Source: Oligoflexia bacterium
GTDB taxonomy: Bacteria > Bdellovibrionota > UBA1018 > CAIMNF01
NCBI GenBank assembly: GCA_903845155.1
Contig: CAIMWN010000248.1
Coordinates: 1 to 34,100, forward strand
Reading direction: 5' to 3'
Length of the DNA stretch: 34,100 nucleotides
Under the pieces are notes generated by a model that was given only the letters and a program-made list of their open reading frames with translations, was not told the origin of the DNA and made no database searches. Below, one piece after another: positions 1-7,226 of the stretch (the stretch's first letter is position 1; every line of letters starts with the position of its first letter). The position numbers and the translations under genes were made by a program.

Positions 1-33
1 GGCAACCAAATTCATTGATTTTCCCGGTTTAAG

Positions 34-52
34 TTAATTAATTAAATTGACT
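34..52 (+). promoter_or_regulatory. AT-rich tract plus TTGACT box upstream of the first gene
   Basis: A TTAATTAATTAA tract at 34-45 runs into TTGACT at 47-52, a fair -35 hexamer. No good -10 lies 16-18 bases downstream; the region up to the ribosome binding site is A/T-only sequence where several weak candidates exist. A very similar tract joined to TTGACT precedes the 1412-residue lipoprotein gene at 20358-20372, which suggests a shared promoter or UP-element style. The promoter call is inference. Confidence 0.3.
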
Positions 53-86
53 TAGTGTATTAAAAACATTAAAAAAGGAGTCTGAA

Positions 87-1157
87 ATGAAAGTATCGAA
101 TGCATCAATCAAGAATAAGCAAATTTGGGTAATGGGCGCAATCGCCCTCATTACCTCGCTGGTTCCTATGAACAGCCAAGCCCAAGAAGGTTCCGGCAAC
201 TCAGGGGGCGGAAGAGCAAAAGAAGGGGATCTTCGCCACTACATCGGAAAGATCGATGAGTACTTACTCACTGGTGAAGGCAAAAAAACCTTTCCTGAAA
301 TCGTAGAATACGACCGATTGCACCCCACAGAAAGTTTTCACGCCCTGATTCAAAGAGTCCGCCCAATAGTCAACATTGGTCCAGTAGAGGATGCTTTTCA
401 AGATGACCGGGATTGTGTAAGCCATTTTGAAGACCTGAATAATCGTTATTTCGTTTGTAATACAAACGCACTTCCAGAAGTTAAACTTGCGAACGACCCA
501 AGCTATCTCCGAATTGTGTTCCACGAGCTCTTAGTACAAACCTTATTAGAATTGCCAATCAATAAGAAGGTTCCCTCAGAATATACAATCTCTTGGAGAA
601 TCACCGAAAACCTTCATCTTGAAACTTATCAGGAATGGGTGCCAGGTAAGAAAAAAGTGGTACACAATGAGTTCGTCACGTTGGTAAGAAAATTATTTAA
701 AGACCAAAGCTCTACTTACGATTTTCAAAAAATTAATTCTCTCGCATGGGATACCAAAGGTTGTACAGGAGTAATGATTGGTGGAACCGGAATGACGAGC
801 CTAGGAAGTCCAAATGAAACTAGAATTACTGGTGAAATCAATTGGTATGGATTTCCTGAGCATATGGGCCTCGAGTTTAAACATTTAATAACGAACTCAT
901 ACCAGTTTTTAGATTACCCAAATTTACCCTACAGCAACGACGGTCCACAGCTTTTCACATTGATTAAGGCGAATACAATGCAAGCCAATTACGGCCCTTC
1001 CCGATTAACGGTAAAGCTAGTAGATAACACCACCATAGTCGTTGAGGCTGCGATTAACCAAGATGGACCTTTTTATAATCAATTCGCGCCCGTTACCGGC
1101 CCAAGCGTTACCGACTCAAAGTACATTCCATTCGTCTATTTTATCTGTAAACAGTAA
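87..1157 (+). CDS. Secreted protein of unknown function
   Basis: I do not recognise this 356-residue protein. Residues 1-32 form a signal peptide: a basic, polar start, a hydrophobic core at about 13-27, and a likely cut after Ser-Gln-Ala at residue 32. A Gly/Ser-rich stretch follows, then a mixed globular domain with Cys in pairs (the CVSHFED and YFVC segments, a GCTG segment, and a Cys three residues from the C-terminus), which suggests periplasmic disulfides. No catalytic motif is evident. The start is set by AAAAAAGGAG at 71-80, six bases before the ATG. The gene stands alone, with its own terminator just downstream. The same initiation region, with 23 of 25 bases identical, recurs in the inverted repeat at 1499-1523. 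It is probably a lineage-specific periplasmic or secreted protein; being coding is well supported, function is not. Confidence 0.85.
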   Translation: MKVSNASIKNKQIWVMGAIALITSLVPMNSQAQEGSGNSGGGRAKEGDLRHYIGKIDEYLLTGEGKKTFPEIVEYDRLHPTESFHALIQRVRPIVNIGPVEDAFQDDRDCVSHFEDLNNRYFVCNTNALPEVKLANDPSYLRIVFHELLVQTLLELPINKKVPSEYTISWRITENLHLETYQEWVPGKKKVVHNEFVTLVRKLFKDQSSTYDFQKINSLAWDTKGCTGVMIGGTGMTSLGSPNETRITGEINWYGFPEHMGLEFKHLITNSYQFLDYPNLPYSNDGPQLFTLIKANTMQANYGPSRLTVKLVDNTTIVVEAAINQDGPFYNQFAPVTGPSVTDSKYIPFVYFICKQ

Positions 1158-1177
1158 TACAACTCAATTATTTTTCG

Positions 1178-1211
1178 ATTGCCATCGTTAACCTTTAACG
1201 ATGGCAATTTT
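1178..1211 (+). terminator. Rho-independent terminator after the first gene
   Basis: A 14-bp perfect stem (1178-1191 with 1195-1208, core TTGCCATCGTTAA) closes a three-base loop and is followed by TTT. It starts 20 bases after the stop codon of the secreted protein gene. Base pairing was checked by eye. Confidence 0.8.
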
Positions 1212-1346
1212 CCTTTACCAAAAGAACTTTGGTACATTACACGGCCGATGATATCAAAAACTGCATCCTCCCCTCACGTGATTTAAAACTCTTGTATAAA
1301 AGTGATATCATTCTGCCTTACTTCCGAACGCCCCTCAAAGACCCCA
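1212..1346. other. Gene-free spacer with small inverted repeats
   Basis: No gene is visible in this part of the convergent gap. It holds a hairpin with stem TACCAAA at 1216-1222 and TTTGGTA at 1228-1234, and a separated inverted pair ATGATATCA (1248-1256) and TGATATCAT (1303-1311). No clear promoter pair or ribosome binding site is seen. It leads into the larger inverted repeat. Confidence 0.5.
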
Positions 1347-1564
1347 GAAAATAAAATCCTGTGCCTGCGCCAAAATAGTATGGAGTTGTTTTTACATTTG
1401 AGTCTCCTTTTTTAAATTCGTGAAGTCACCCCATATCGAGCGCGGCCAGGATGGCCGGCAGCGAGAGGACAGGACGTCCGAGGGGCGACTTCATGAATTT
1501 AAAAAAGGAGACTCAAATGAAAGATCTATATATTACACGGGCGCAAGCACAGGACTTTATTTTC
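1347..1564. repeat. Composite inverted repeat carrying outward-facing RBS-ATG in both arms
   Basis: Inner arms at 1395-1432 and 1482-1519 are inverted copies with 36 of 38 positions matching. Outer arms at 1347-1371 and 1540-1564 match at 23 of 25 positions; the spacers between inner and outer arms (23 and 20 bases) are diverged. The 49-base centre contains two small hairpins: CGGCCA-GGA-TGGCCG at 1443-1457, and GGAC at 1467-1470 with GTCC at 1476-1479. Each inner arm ends in AAAAAAGGAGACTCAAATG reading outwards, a strong Shine-Dalgarno plus ATG. The right outer arm includes the last codons and stop of the yejE-like gene. There is no transposase and no target duplication that I can see. It could be a repeated non-autonomous element, an inverted duplication of a gene start, or a terminator structure for the minus-strand operon. 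Confidence 0.8.
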
Positions 1565-1606
1565 GTGGATCGAAGGATTCACGCAGTGACTCCCCTATTA
1601 AATTAA
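1517..1606 (+). CDS. Possible 29-residue ORF starting in the inverted repeat
   Basis: An ATG at 1517, preceded by AAAAAAGGAG at 1501-1510, opens 29 codons and stops with TAA at 1604-1606. It is antisense to the end of the yejE-like gene from 1557 on. The mirrored ATG of the left arm is followed directly by TAA, yet further out both arms encode AQAQDFIF in the same relative frame. It may be a relic of a duplicated gene start and not an expressed peptide. I hold it only as a possibility. Confidence 0.15.
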   Translation: MKDLYITRAQAQDFIFVDRRIHAVTPLLN

Positions 1607-2576
1607 TCGAAATCAACATCCACGACAACGCCACCGTCGGAGTAATTAAAAGCCAAGCTGCATTTTGAATGTAGGTTCGACCTTGCTGCAGAAGCTCACC
1701 TAAACTGGGCGTGGGCGGAGAAAGTCCAAAACCCAAATAATCGAGCACCGCAAGTGTAGCAATCCCCGCAGAAACAGTAAACGGAGTTAAGGTTAAAATG
1801 GGCGTCACCGCATTAGGTAAAATATGGACGAAAATTATTCTCAGATCTTTTGCGCCGGCCGCGCGCGCAGCCTCGCAGTACTCGCGTTTTCTTAAACTTA
1901 AAAACTGTGCTCGCAATTGAGAAGAGACGCTTGCCCAAGAAAAAAGCACGACCACGAAAAGCGTAAGCCAGAAAGAATCTGACTTCATGAGACCGTTCAC
2001 TAAAATCACGACCGATAAGAACGGCAGTATTTCGATGAGTTCCTTCAAGCGCTCCGTAATAAAATCGGTAGTGCCTGCAAAATAGCCTTGTATTGATCCG
2101 ATAAAGATCCCGATCAAGAAACTCAGAAGCCAAAACAATAGCCCATACGAAAGCGAAACACGTGTTCCGTAAATGAGTCGGGCAGTAACATCACGGCCTA
2201 AAGAATCTGTACCAAGCCAATGCGTAGACGATGGTGCAGTCATGATTTCGGTAGTTTGTTCATAGGGGTCCCAGGCATTGAGCGGAAACCATGCCCAGGT
2301 TTCAAGATTTGTTTCTTGATCTTTTTTAACGAGAGCGCGGTAATCCACCACAAATGAATCAGTCACTCCAAATTTACTAGCCGAGTAATGCAAAAAGGCC
2401 GGCGCAAACCAATTCCCATCGCGTTTCATTAAAATGGGTTTGCTGTTTGACCAAAACTCAGCCGTCATGGAAATGATAAAAACAAACAGAAATCCACAAA
2501 GCCCCACCCAGGCGCGCTTTTGTCTGAAAAATGTATTCCAACGTCTCAACGTGAGTGGGCTAAATCTGAAAGCCAT
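1557..2576 (-). CDS. yejE: Peptide ABC transporter permease, YejE-like (OppC family)
   Basis: Inner-membrane permease subunit of a peptide importer, 339 residues. An N-terminal membrane segment at about 23-40 is followed by a periplasmic stretch with the KPILMKRDGNWF segment typical of YejE, where E. coli has a very similar KPLLVRYDGSW. The HWLGTDSLGRDVTARLIYGTR block and the EAA loop (EAARAAGAKDLRIIFVHILPN), which contacts the ATPase, are both clear; it ends in the family's usual DPRK. Its start codon shares one base with the yejB stop (TAATG), so the two are translationally coupled. The stop codon lies inside the outer arm of the inverted repeat. No yejF-type ATPase follows it; the gene is the last of its operon. 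Confidence 0.92.
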   Translation of the reverse strand: MAFRFSPLTLRRWNTFFRQKRAWVGLCGFLFVFIISMTAEFWSNSKPILMKRDGNWFAPAFLHYSASKFGVTDSFVVDYRALVKKDQETNLETWAWFPLNAWDPYEQTTEIMTAPSSTHWLGTDSLGRDVTARLIYGTRVSLSYGLLFWLLSFLIGIFIGSIQGYFAGTTDFITERLKELIEILPFLSVVILVNGLMKSDSFWLTLFVVVLFSWASVSSQLRAQFLSLRKREYCEAARAAGAKDLRIIFVHILPNAVTPILTLTPFTVSAGIATLAVLDYLGFGLSPPTPSLGELLQQGRTYIQNAAWLLITPTVALSWMLISINLIGESLRESFDPRK

Positions 2577-3613
2577 TATCGATCACCTCCACCGAAATCG
2601 ATGCGGGGATCAACGAGCACATAAGCAATGTCGCTGATCAACTGTCCGAACATCACAATACCTGATTGAATGACCGCAACCCCCATGAGGACGTTATAAT
2701 CGCGGGAATTAAGGGCCTCAATCATCAGCCTACCCATGCCAGGTAAACCAAAAACGGTTTCAATCACAATAGAACCGGCGACAAATGCAGATAAGAAGCC
2801 CCCCACGCCGACCATCAACGGAAGGATCGCATTCCGAAGTGCGTGCTTAAAAATCACTCTCGATTCGGAAAGTCCCTTTGCCCTAGCTGTGCGAATAAAA
2901 TCGCTGCTGAGCACATCGAGCAGGGAGTTTTTCATCAGCATGGTGAGAAAGGTGAAGCCACCTAAAAGTGACGCACAAACTGGCAAAAACATGTGTTTTG
3001 CATAATCAATACATTGATGAAGAAAATCAAGTTGATCGAAATTATCAGCTCGCGCCCCTCCCAACGGAAAAAGAGCGCCTCCTGGCAAGACTCGGTCCGT
3101 ACAAAAAATAAGCAAAAGGACCACTGATACCACTAAGGCCGGAATGCTATATGCAATGAAAAGCAAAATAGAACTAGAAACGTCAAAACCACTCCCATCC
3201 TTCAAGGCCTTCAGCATTCCTAAAAAAATACACACTAAATAGGTGAGAAAGAAACCAGGTATGCCGAAACCAAGGGAAATGGGAATTCGTTCAAGAATTG
3301 TTTTGATCGCAGGCTGCCGAGTAGAGGTGGAATCACCGAAATCGAGTACGCTTATTTTCTTGAGCCAAATGAAATAACGCTGATAGACAGGCTTATCGAG
3401 ACCGTATTGGATTTCTAATTCCTTTTTTAATTTACCAATGTCATCGATCGACATCGTACTTCCACCACCATCGCTCCCGCCAAATTGAATGCGACTGAGG
3501 ATCTCCTGAACGGGGCCGCCCGGCAGATAATTTTGAACGCAGAAGTAAACGGCGGTCATCAGGAAGAACATCGGGATCATGGTGACCAGACGTCTCAAAA
3601 GGTAACTGAACAT
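2576..3613 (-). CDS. yejB: Peptide ABC transporter permease, YejB-like (OppB family)
   Basis: Partner permease of the YejE-like protein. The chosen start (ATG at 3613) gives MFSYLLRRL, aligning with the usual N-terminus of YejB/DppB proteins, and leaves 17 bases after the yejA stop. A longer reading from 3652 would overlap yejA and add a non-family tail. The chain has the first membrane segment, LPGGPVQEI, a YGLDKPVYQRYF segment, a central membrane block and the EAA loop (RTARAKGLSESRVIFKHALRN), and ends in LVDPRIDF, as E. coli YejB does. Shine-Dalgarno pairing before the ATG is weak, so coupling to yejA is likely. The family imports oligopeptides, including in E. coli microcin C; the substrate here is not known. 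Confidence 0.9.
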   Translation of the reverse strand: MFSYLLRRLVTMIPMFFLMTAVYFCVQNYLPGGPVQEILSRIQFGGSDGGGSTMSIDDIGKLKKELEIQYGLDKPVYQRYFIWLKKISVLDFGDSTSTRQPAIKTILERIPISLGFGIPGFFLTYLVCIFLGMLKALKDGSGFDVSSSILLFIAYSIPALVVSVVLLLIFCTDRVLPGGALFPLGGARADNFDQLDFLHQCIDYAKHMFLPVCASLLGGFTFLTMLMKNSLLDVLSSDFIRTARAKGLSESRVIFKHALRNAILPLMVGVGGFLSAFVAGSIVIETVFGLPGMGRLMIEALNSRDYNVLMGVAVIQSGIVMFGQLISDIAYVLVDPRIDFGGGDR

Positions 3614-3630
3614 AGCTCTAGTGTGACTGT

Positions 3631-5376
3631 TTATTCGGCAGAATACAACCAAATGGCAGGCTGATCATCGTAACTCATCATCCATTTCTTCGCTTTCAAT
3701 TTGGTATGGTAAGCCGCAAGAAATCCTGGAATTTCAGCAATAAAGGCATAAGGCTGGTCGTCATAAATAATGGCACCAATTTTTTGCAATAACTTATGCC
3801 GTTTTGCCCCGTTGAGCTCAGATTCGGCCAGATCAGAAAGCTTATCTACCTCAGGGTTACTGTAGGCGACAAAGTTTGACCCCTTATTTTCATACGACTT
3901 CGTATCCCAAAGCTGCCTGACATTGGCGTTCACACTCCCCTTTGCCCAAGAAAGAATAAAAGCATCTGAAGTTCGATTATCAATTTCGTTAATGTACGTC
4001 ACCCACTCCAGTGCCTGGACATTCACCACGATGCCTGCTTTTTTAAATTGTTCCTTAATCATCTGAGCAGTCTTAGCACGAACTGGGTTATCCGAATTAT
4101 AGCGAAGGGTAAATTCAAATTTCACTTTCTTTCCGTCGATCACTTTATCCAGTATGCCGTCGTCATCGGTATCACTCCAGCCATCTTCTTTTAGCATTGC
4201 AATTCCCAGGCTTGGGTCAAACTTGAATGCCTTGCTCTTTTGATCAGGGGCCGCATCGAGCGTTGAACTACCAAAGGGGCTGACACACCTTTCATAAAGC
4301 CCGTAAAACAGAGTTTTAATTATTTGATCATAATCGATCAGGTGCGCCAAAGCCTGACGAGTCTTTTTACTCGCAAAATAAGGCCTTTTTAAGTTCCAAC
4401 CAATATAATTCCACACGGGTGGTGCCTTCGTCACTTGTTTTGCAGCCCACATTTCTTTGCCTGAATTGGGTGAACTACCAAACTTATCTTTGTCGATGCC
4501 CTTCACTTTCGAGCCGAACATTTCTGCATTCATTGCAATGACATCTATTTCACCCTTTACAAACTTCTCATATGCGAGGGTGGTATCAGGAATGATTCGA
4601 AAGATGATGGAATCAAAATTATGAACTCCCTTGTAGTAAGGAAGTTTAAATCCCCACCATTCCTTGTTTCTTTCGAGCTCTATTTTTTGATCGGGCAAAT
4701 AGCTCTTTAATTTATAGGGTCCCGAACCAATCGGCTGCATGATGCCTTTTGAGTTCGTGAAGCTTGCCTCATGTTCAAACTGTTTTTTTTGAATGACATA
4801 AAAATCTGAATTGGTTTCGGGCAAAGTGTTGATGCTGGGTTTATCGTTTTTGAACTTGAAAACGTATTGATTCACTTTTTCAAATGTATATTTCTCAAAA
4901 TAGCTTCGCTTTGGCGCGTTGTCGTTTTTACCATCCATCAAAATCTTAAAGCTGAATTCTACATCATCGGTAGTAATGGGGCTTCCATCCTCCCAAGTTG
5001 CTTCTTTCCTCAGGGTATACACCATCTCTTTGTGGTCTTTAGAAATCTCAAGCTTTTCTGCAATACAGGGGAAAAACTCACCAGTTTCACGATCATAATC
5101 ATATAATTTTGCGAAGATGAAACTGAGCACATTCATTCCATTTTCATCTTGAGTCAGCATTGGATTCAAATACTTGAAATTTCCACTCACCCCGGAATAG
5201 ATTGCTCCCCCCTTTTTCGCTGCCGGCAGATTCTTGAATGAGTCCCCTGCCGTTTTGGAATAAGGGTTAATATATTGATGAGCAGAATCCATCTCTTTTG
5301 GGTCTTTAGCACCTGCAGCAAATGCACCAGCATTCACCAGAACAAATAACGCACATAATAAACTCATTTTGATCAT
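3631..5376 (-). CDS. yejA: Periplasmic peptide-binding protein, YejA-like (SBP_bac_5)
   Basis: Substrate-binding subunit of the importer, 581 residues. A signal peptide of about 21 residues ends in AGAFA. The mature protein has the SBP family-5 pattern: YLNPMLTQDENG near the N-terminus, then FAKLYDYDRETGEFFPCIAEKL, a W-E-D-G-SPITTDDVEFSF block, and GSGPYKL, a family hallmark. An Asp-rich DTDDDGILD loop is of the kind often seen in peptide-binding proteins of this family. It is first in the order yejA-yejB-yejE, matching the E. coli operon except that the ATPase gene is absent. A second in-frame ATG three codons in is possible; neither has a strong ribosome binding site. Peptide binding is family knowledge; the exact ligand is unknown. 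Confidence 0.88.
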   Translation of the reverse strand: MIKMSLLCALFVLVNAGAFAAGAKDPKEMDSAHQYINPYSKTAGDSFKNLPAAKKGGAIYSGVSGNFKYLNPMLTQDENGMNVLSFIFAKLYDYDRETGEFFPCIAEKLEISKDHKEMVYTLRKEATWEDGSPITTDDVEFSFKILMDGKNDNAPKRSYFEKYTFEKVNQYVFKFKNDKPSINTLPETNSDFYVIQKKQFEHEASFTNSKGIMQPIGSGPYKLKSYLPDQKIELERNKEWWGFKLPYYKGVHNFDSIIFRIIPDTTLAYEKFVKGEIDVIAMNAEMFGSKVKGIDKDKFGSSPNSGKEMWAAKQVTKAPPVWNYIGWNLKRPYFASKKTRQALAHLIDYDQIIKTLFYGLYERCVSPFGSSTLDAAPDQKSKAFKFDPSLGIAMLKEDGWSDTDDDGILDKVIDGKKVKFEFTLRYNSDNPVRAKTAQMIKEQFKKAGIVVNVQALEWVTYINEIDNRTSDAFILSWAKGSVNANVRQLWDTKSYENKGSNFVAYSNPEVDKLSDLAESELNGAKRHKLLQKIGAIIYDDQPYAFIAEIPGFLAAYHTKLKAKKWMMSYDDQPAIWLYSAE

Positions 5377-5505
5377 ATGGCCTAGTTTACACTAAGGATT
5401 TTCCTTGTATAGCCCTCTTGACATTAACGGACTTAAGTTCATTCTAGAGAGTAGAATTACCACTCAAATTTAAAAATTAATTTTTAGAAAGGAGACACCC
5501 TCATC
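5377..5505. promoter_or_regulatory. Divergent intergenic region between yejA and the ABC cluster
   Basis: This 129-base gap must hold both promoters. On the plus strand TTGACA lies at 5418-5423, but the hexamers 16-18 bases downstream are poor; the best -10, TAGAAT at 5452-5457, has no good -35. ATTCTA (5441-5446) and TAGAAT (5452-5457) form an inverted repeat. TAAAAATTAATTTTTA at 5471-5486 is a perfect 16-base palindrome just before the AAAGGAG ribosome binding site at 5488-5494. These could be operator sites; AT-rich palindromes also arise by chance. Confidence 0.4.
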
Positions 5506-6438
5506 ATGATCGATGTATCGGGCCTCACTAAACTCTATGGTTCTCGAACTGCAATCGAGGATCTTAACTTCAATATTAAATCTGGCGAAATCGTAGGATT
5601 TCTCGGACCCAATGGTGCTGGAAAAAGTACGACGATGAAAATCTTGACTGGCTTCATGCCGGCAAGTTTTGGTTCTGCAAAAATTGCAGGATTCGACGTC
5701 TTTGATCAGCCCATCGACGTAAAACGAAATGTAGGTTATTTACCAGAGACCCCTCCGGTCTATTTGGAGATGGTGGTCGAAGACTATCTCGACTTTGCAG
5801 CAAGACTGCATGATGTAGAGAAAGCAAAATTGAAAGCGGCTGTTTCTAGTGCAATAGAACGCACTGGGCTGAGCCAAGTACGGAAGCGCATCATTGGAAA
5901 CCTTTCAAAGGGTTACCGCCAACGCGTAGGTATCGCGCAAGCTCTCGTTCATGATCCAAAAGTGCTGATTTTGGATGAACCAACCGTGGGATTAGATCCA
6001 GTCCAAATTATTGAGATTCGTGAGCTCATTAAAGGCCTTGCCGGACAGCATACCGTGATTCTCAGCTCCCATATCCTCCCTGAGGTCACCGCCACATGCC
6101 AACGAATCATTGTCATTAATAAAGGGAAAATCGTAGCGCAAGATACCATCGAGAATCTTACTAACCGAATCAACCGCGGCGTTCTTTTCACAATGGAAGT
6201 AAAAGATGCTACTTCAAGCGGTATCTCTGCGCTAAAATCGCTGAGCGGTATTAAAACAGTCCAAATAGAAGGCCCCGGAAAACTACTCATTGAGCTGAAC
6301 CCCGAACAAGGCGAACTTCGCGACATTATCATTGAAGCTGCCGTTCGGGAAAAAATGGGCGTCCTTTCTTTTGGATCAGAAAAACTAAGCTTAGAAGAAG
6401 TATTCCTTCAGCTCACCACTCAGGAGAATCATTCATGA
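5506..6438 (+). CDS. ABC transporter ATPase, GldA-like
   Basis: Cytoplasmic ATPase subunit, 310 residues. Walker A is GPNGAGKS at 34-41, the signature LSKGYRQR at 133-140, Walker B VLILDEP at 153-159, and the switch His is in SSH at 187-189. The Q-loop position reads GYLPE, as in the GldA/CcmA/NatA group. A C-terminal region of about 90 residues follows the nucleotide-binding domain. The start follows AAAGGAG at 5488-5494. It overlaps the permease gene by four bases (ATGA), so the two subunits are coupled. With GldF- and GldG-like partners next door it most likely powers an export-type ABC complex. In Bacteroidota the GldA/F/G set is needed for gliding; in other phyla its role is not established. 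Confidence 0.93.
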   Translation: MIDVSGLTKLYGSRTAIEDLNFNIKSGEIVGFLGPNGAGKSTTMKILTGFMPASFGSAKIAGFDVFDQPIDVKRNVGYLPETPPVYLEMVVEDYLDFAARLHDVEKAKLKAAVSSAIERTGLSQVRKRIIGNLSKGYRQRVGIAQALVHDPKVLILDEPTVGLDPVQIIEIRELIKGLAGQHTVILSSHILPEVTATCQRIIVINKGKIVAQDTIENLTNRINRGVLFTMEVKDATSSGISALKSLSGIKTVQIEGPGKLLIELNPEQGELRDIIIEAAVREKMGVLSFGSEKLSLEEVFLQLTTQENHS

Positions 6439-7202
6439 AAAAAATATGGACCATTGCCTGGAAAGACTTTCGTACTTACTTCACCTCCCCGATCGCCTAT
6501 ATCGTGATCGCCGGATTCCTCATCATCATGGGTTGGATGTTCTTTTTTAATTTAAGTCATTTTAATTTGCAGAGCATGCAATACAAACAATATGGCATGG
6601 GCGGAAAAGGCACGAGCATCACCGAAGGAATCATTCGCCCTCTTTACGGCAATATGAATGTTATTTTCCTTTTCCTCGTTCCCTTTATTACGATGCGTTT
6701 ATTTGCTGAAGAAAAGAAGATGCAGACGATCCAACTCCTGATGACTTCGCCCGTTACCTTGGGTGAGATTGTCCTTGGGAAATTCCTCTCTGCGTTTTTG
6801 TTGGTACTCACCATGCTGACACTCACGATGGTTTATCCGATTATCCTTTTTGTATTTGGTAATCCTGATCTGGGGCCTCTCTTCACGAGCTATCTTGGCA
6901 CTCTTCTTTTGAGTGGCTGCTATCTGGGAATGGGCGTTCTCTTTTCATCCATGACTGAAAATCAAATCGTTGCAGGAGCATTGACCTTTGCGGCAGGATT
7001 ATTTTTCTGGTTGATCAATTGGGCTTCTCAATCGGTAGGTCAAACTTTCGGTGAAATCTTAGACTATTTGTCACTCATTCAACATTATAACAACTTCAGC
7101 CAGGGGATACTTGAAACGTCAGACGTCCTCTTCTATTGCTCGTTCATTGGTGTGAGCTTATTCCTCACTCACCGGGTTTTAGACTCTTATCGTTGGCGAT
7201 AA
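6435..7202 (+). CDS. ABC-2 type permease, GldF-like
   Basis: Integral membrane subunit of 255 residues with about six hydrophobic segments. It has the GldF-type N-terminus (KKIWTIAWKDFRTYFTSPIAY), the conserved FITMRLFAEEKKMQTIQLL block and the TSPVTLGEIVLGKFLSAF block that ABC-2 permeases of this group carry after the second membrane segment. It overlaps the ATPase gene by four bases and is followed after 24 bases by the GldG-like gene. The pairing with an adjacent ATPase and auxiliary protein supports a three-part complex. Substrate and direction of transport cannot be read from the sequence. Confidence 0.9.
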   Translation: MKKIWTIAWKDFRTYFTSPIAYIVIAGFLIIMGWMFFFNLSHFNLQSMQYKQYGMGGKGTSITEGIIRPLYGNMNVIFLFLVPFITMRLFAEEKKMQTIQLLMTSPVTLGEIVLGKFLSAFLLVLTMLTLTMVYPIILFVFGNPDLGPLFTSYLGTLLLSGCYLGMGVLFSSMTENQIVAGALTFAAGLFFWLINWASQSVGQTFGEILDYLSLIQHYNNFSQGILETSDVLFYCSFIGVSLFLTHRVLDSYRWR

Positions 7203-7226
7203 CATAAAGGCTTCAGGAGACAAAAT

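Noticed and set aside
1347-1564. Inverted repeat as an insertion sequence or integron site
   Set aside because: No transposase or integrase, no flanking target duplication seen, and the right arm contains the intact end of a gene.
1420-1668. 82-codon plus-strand ORF across the inverted repeat
   Set aside because: It runs through the repeat's centre hairpins and antisense to the end of yejE, and its ATG has no ribosome binding site. The strong Shine-Dalgarno in this area serves another frame (1517).
3614-3652. Longer N-terminus for the YejB-like permease
   Set aside because: It would overlap yejA and add 13 residues that the family lacks; MFSYLLRR at 3613 fits the family start.
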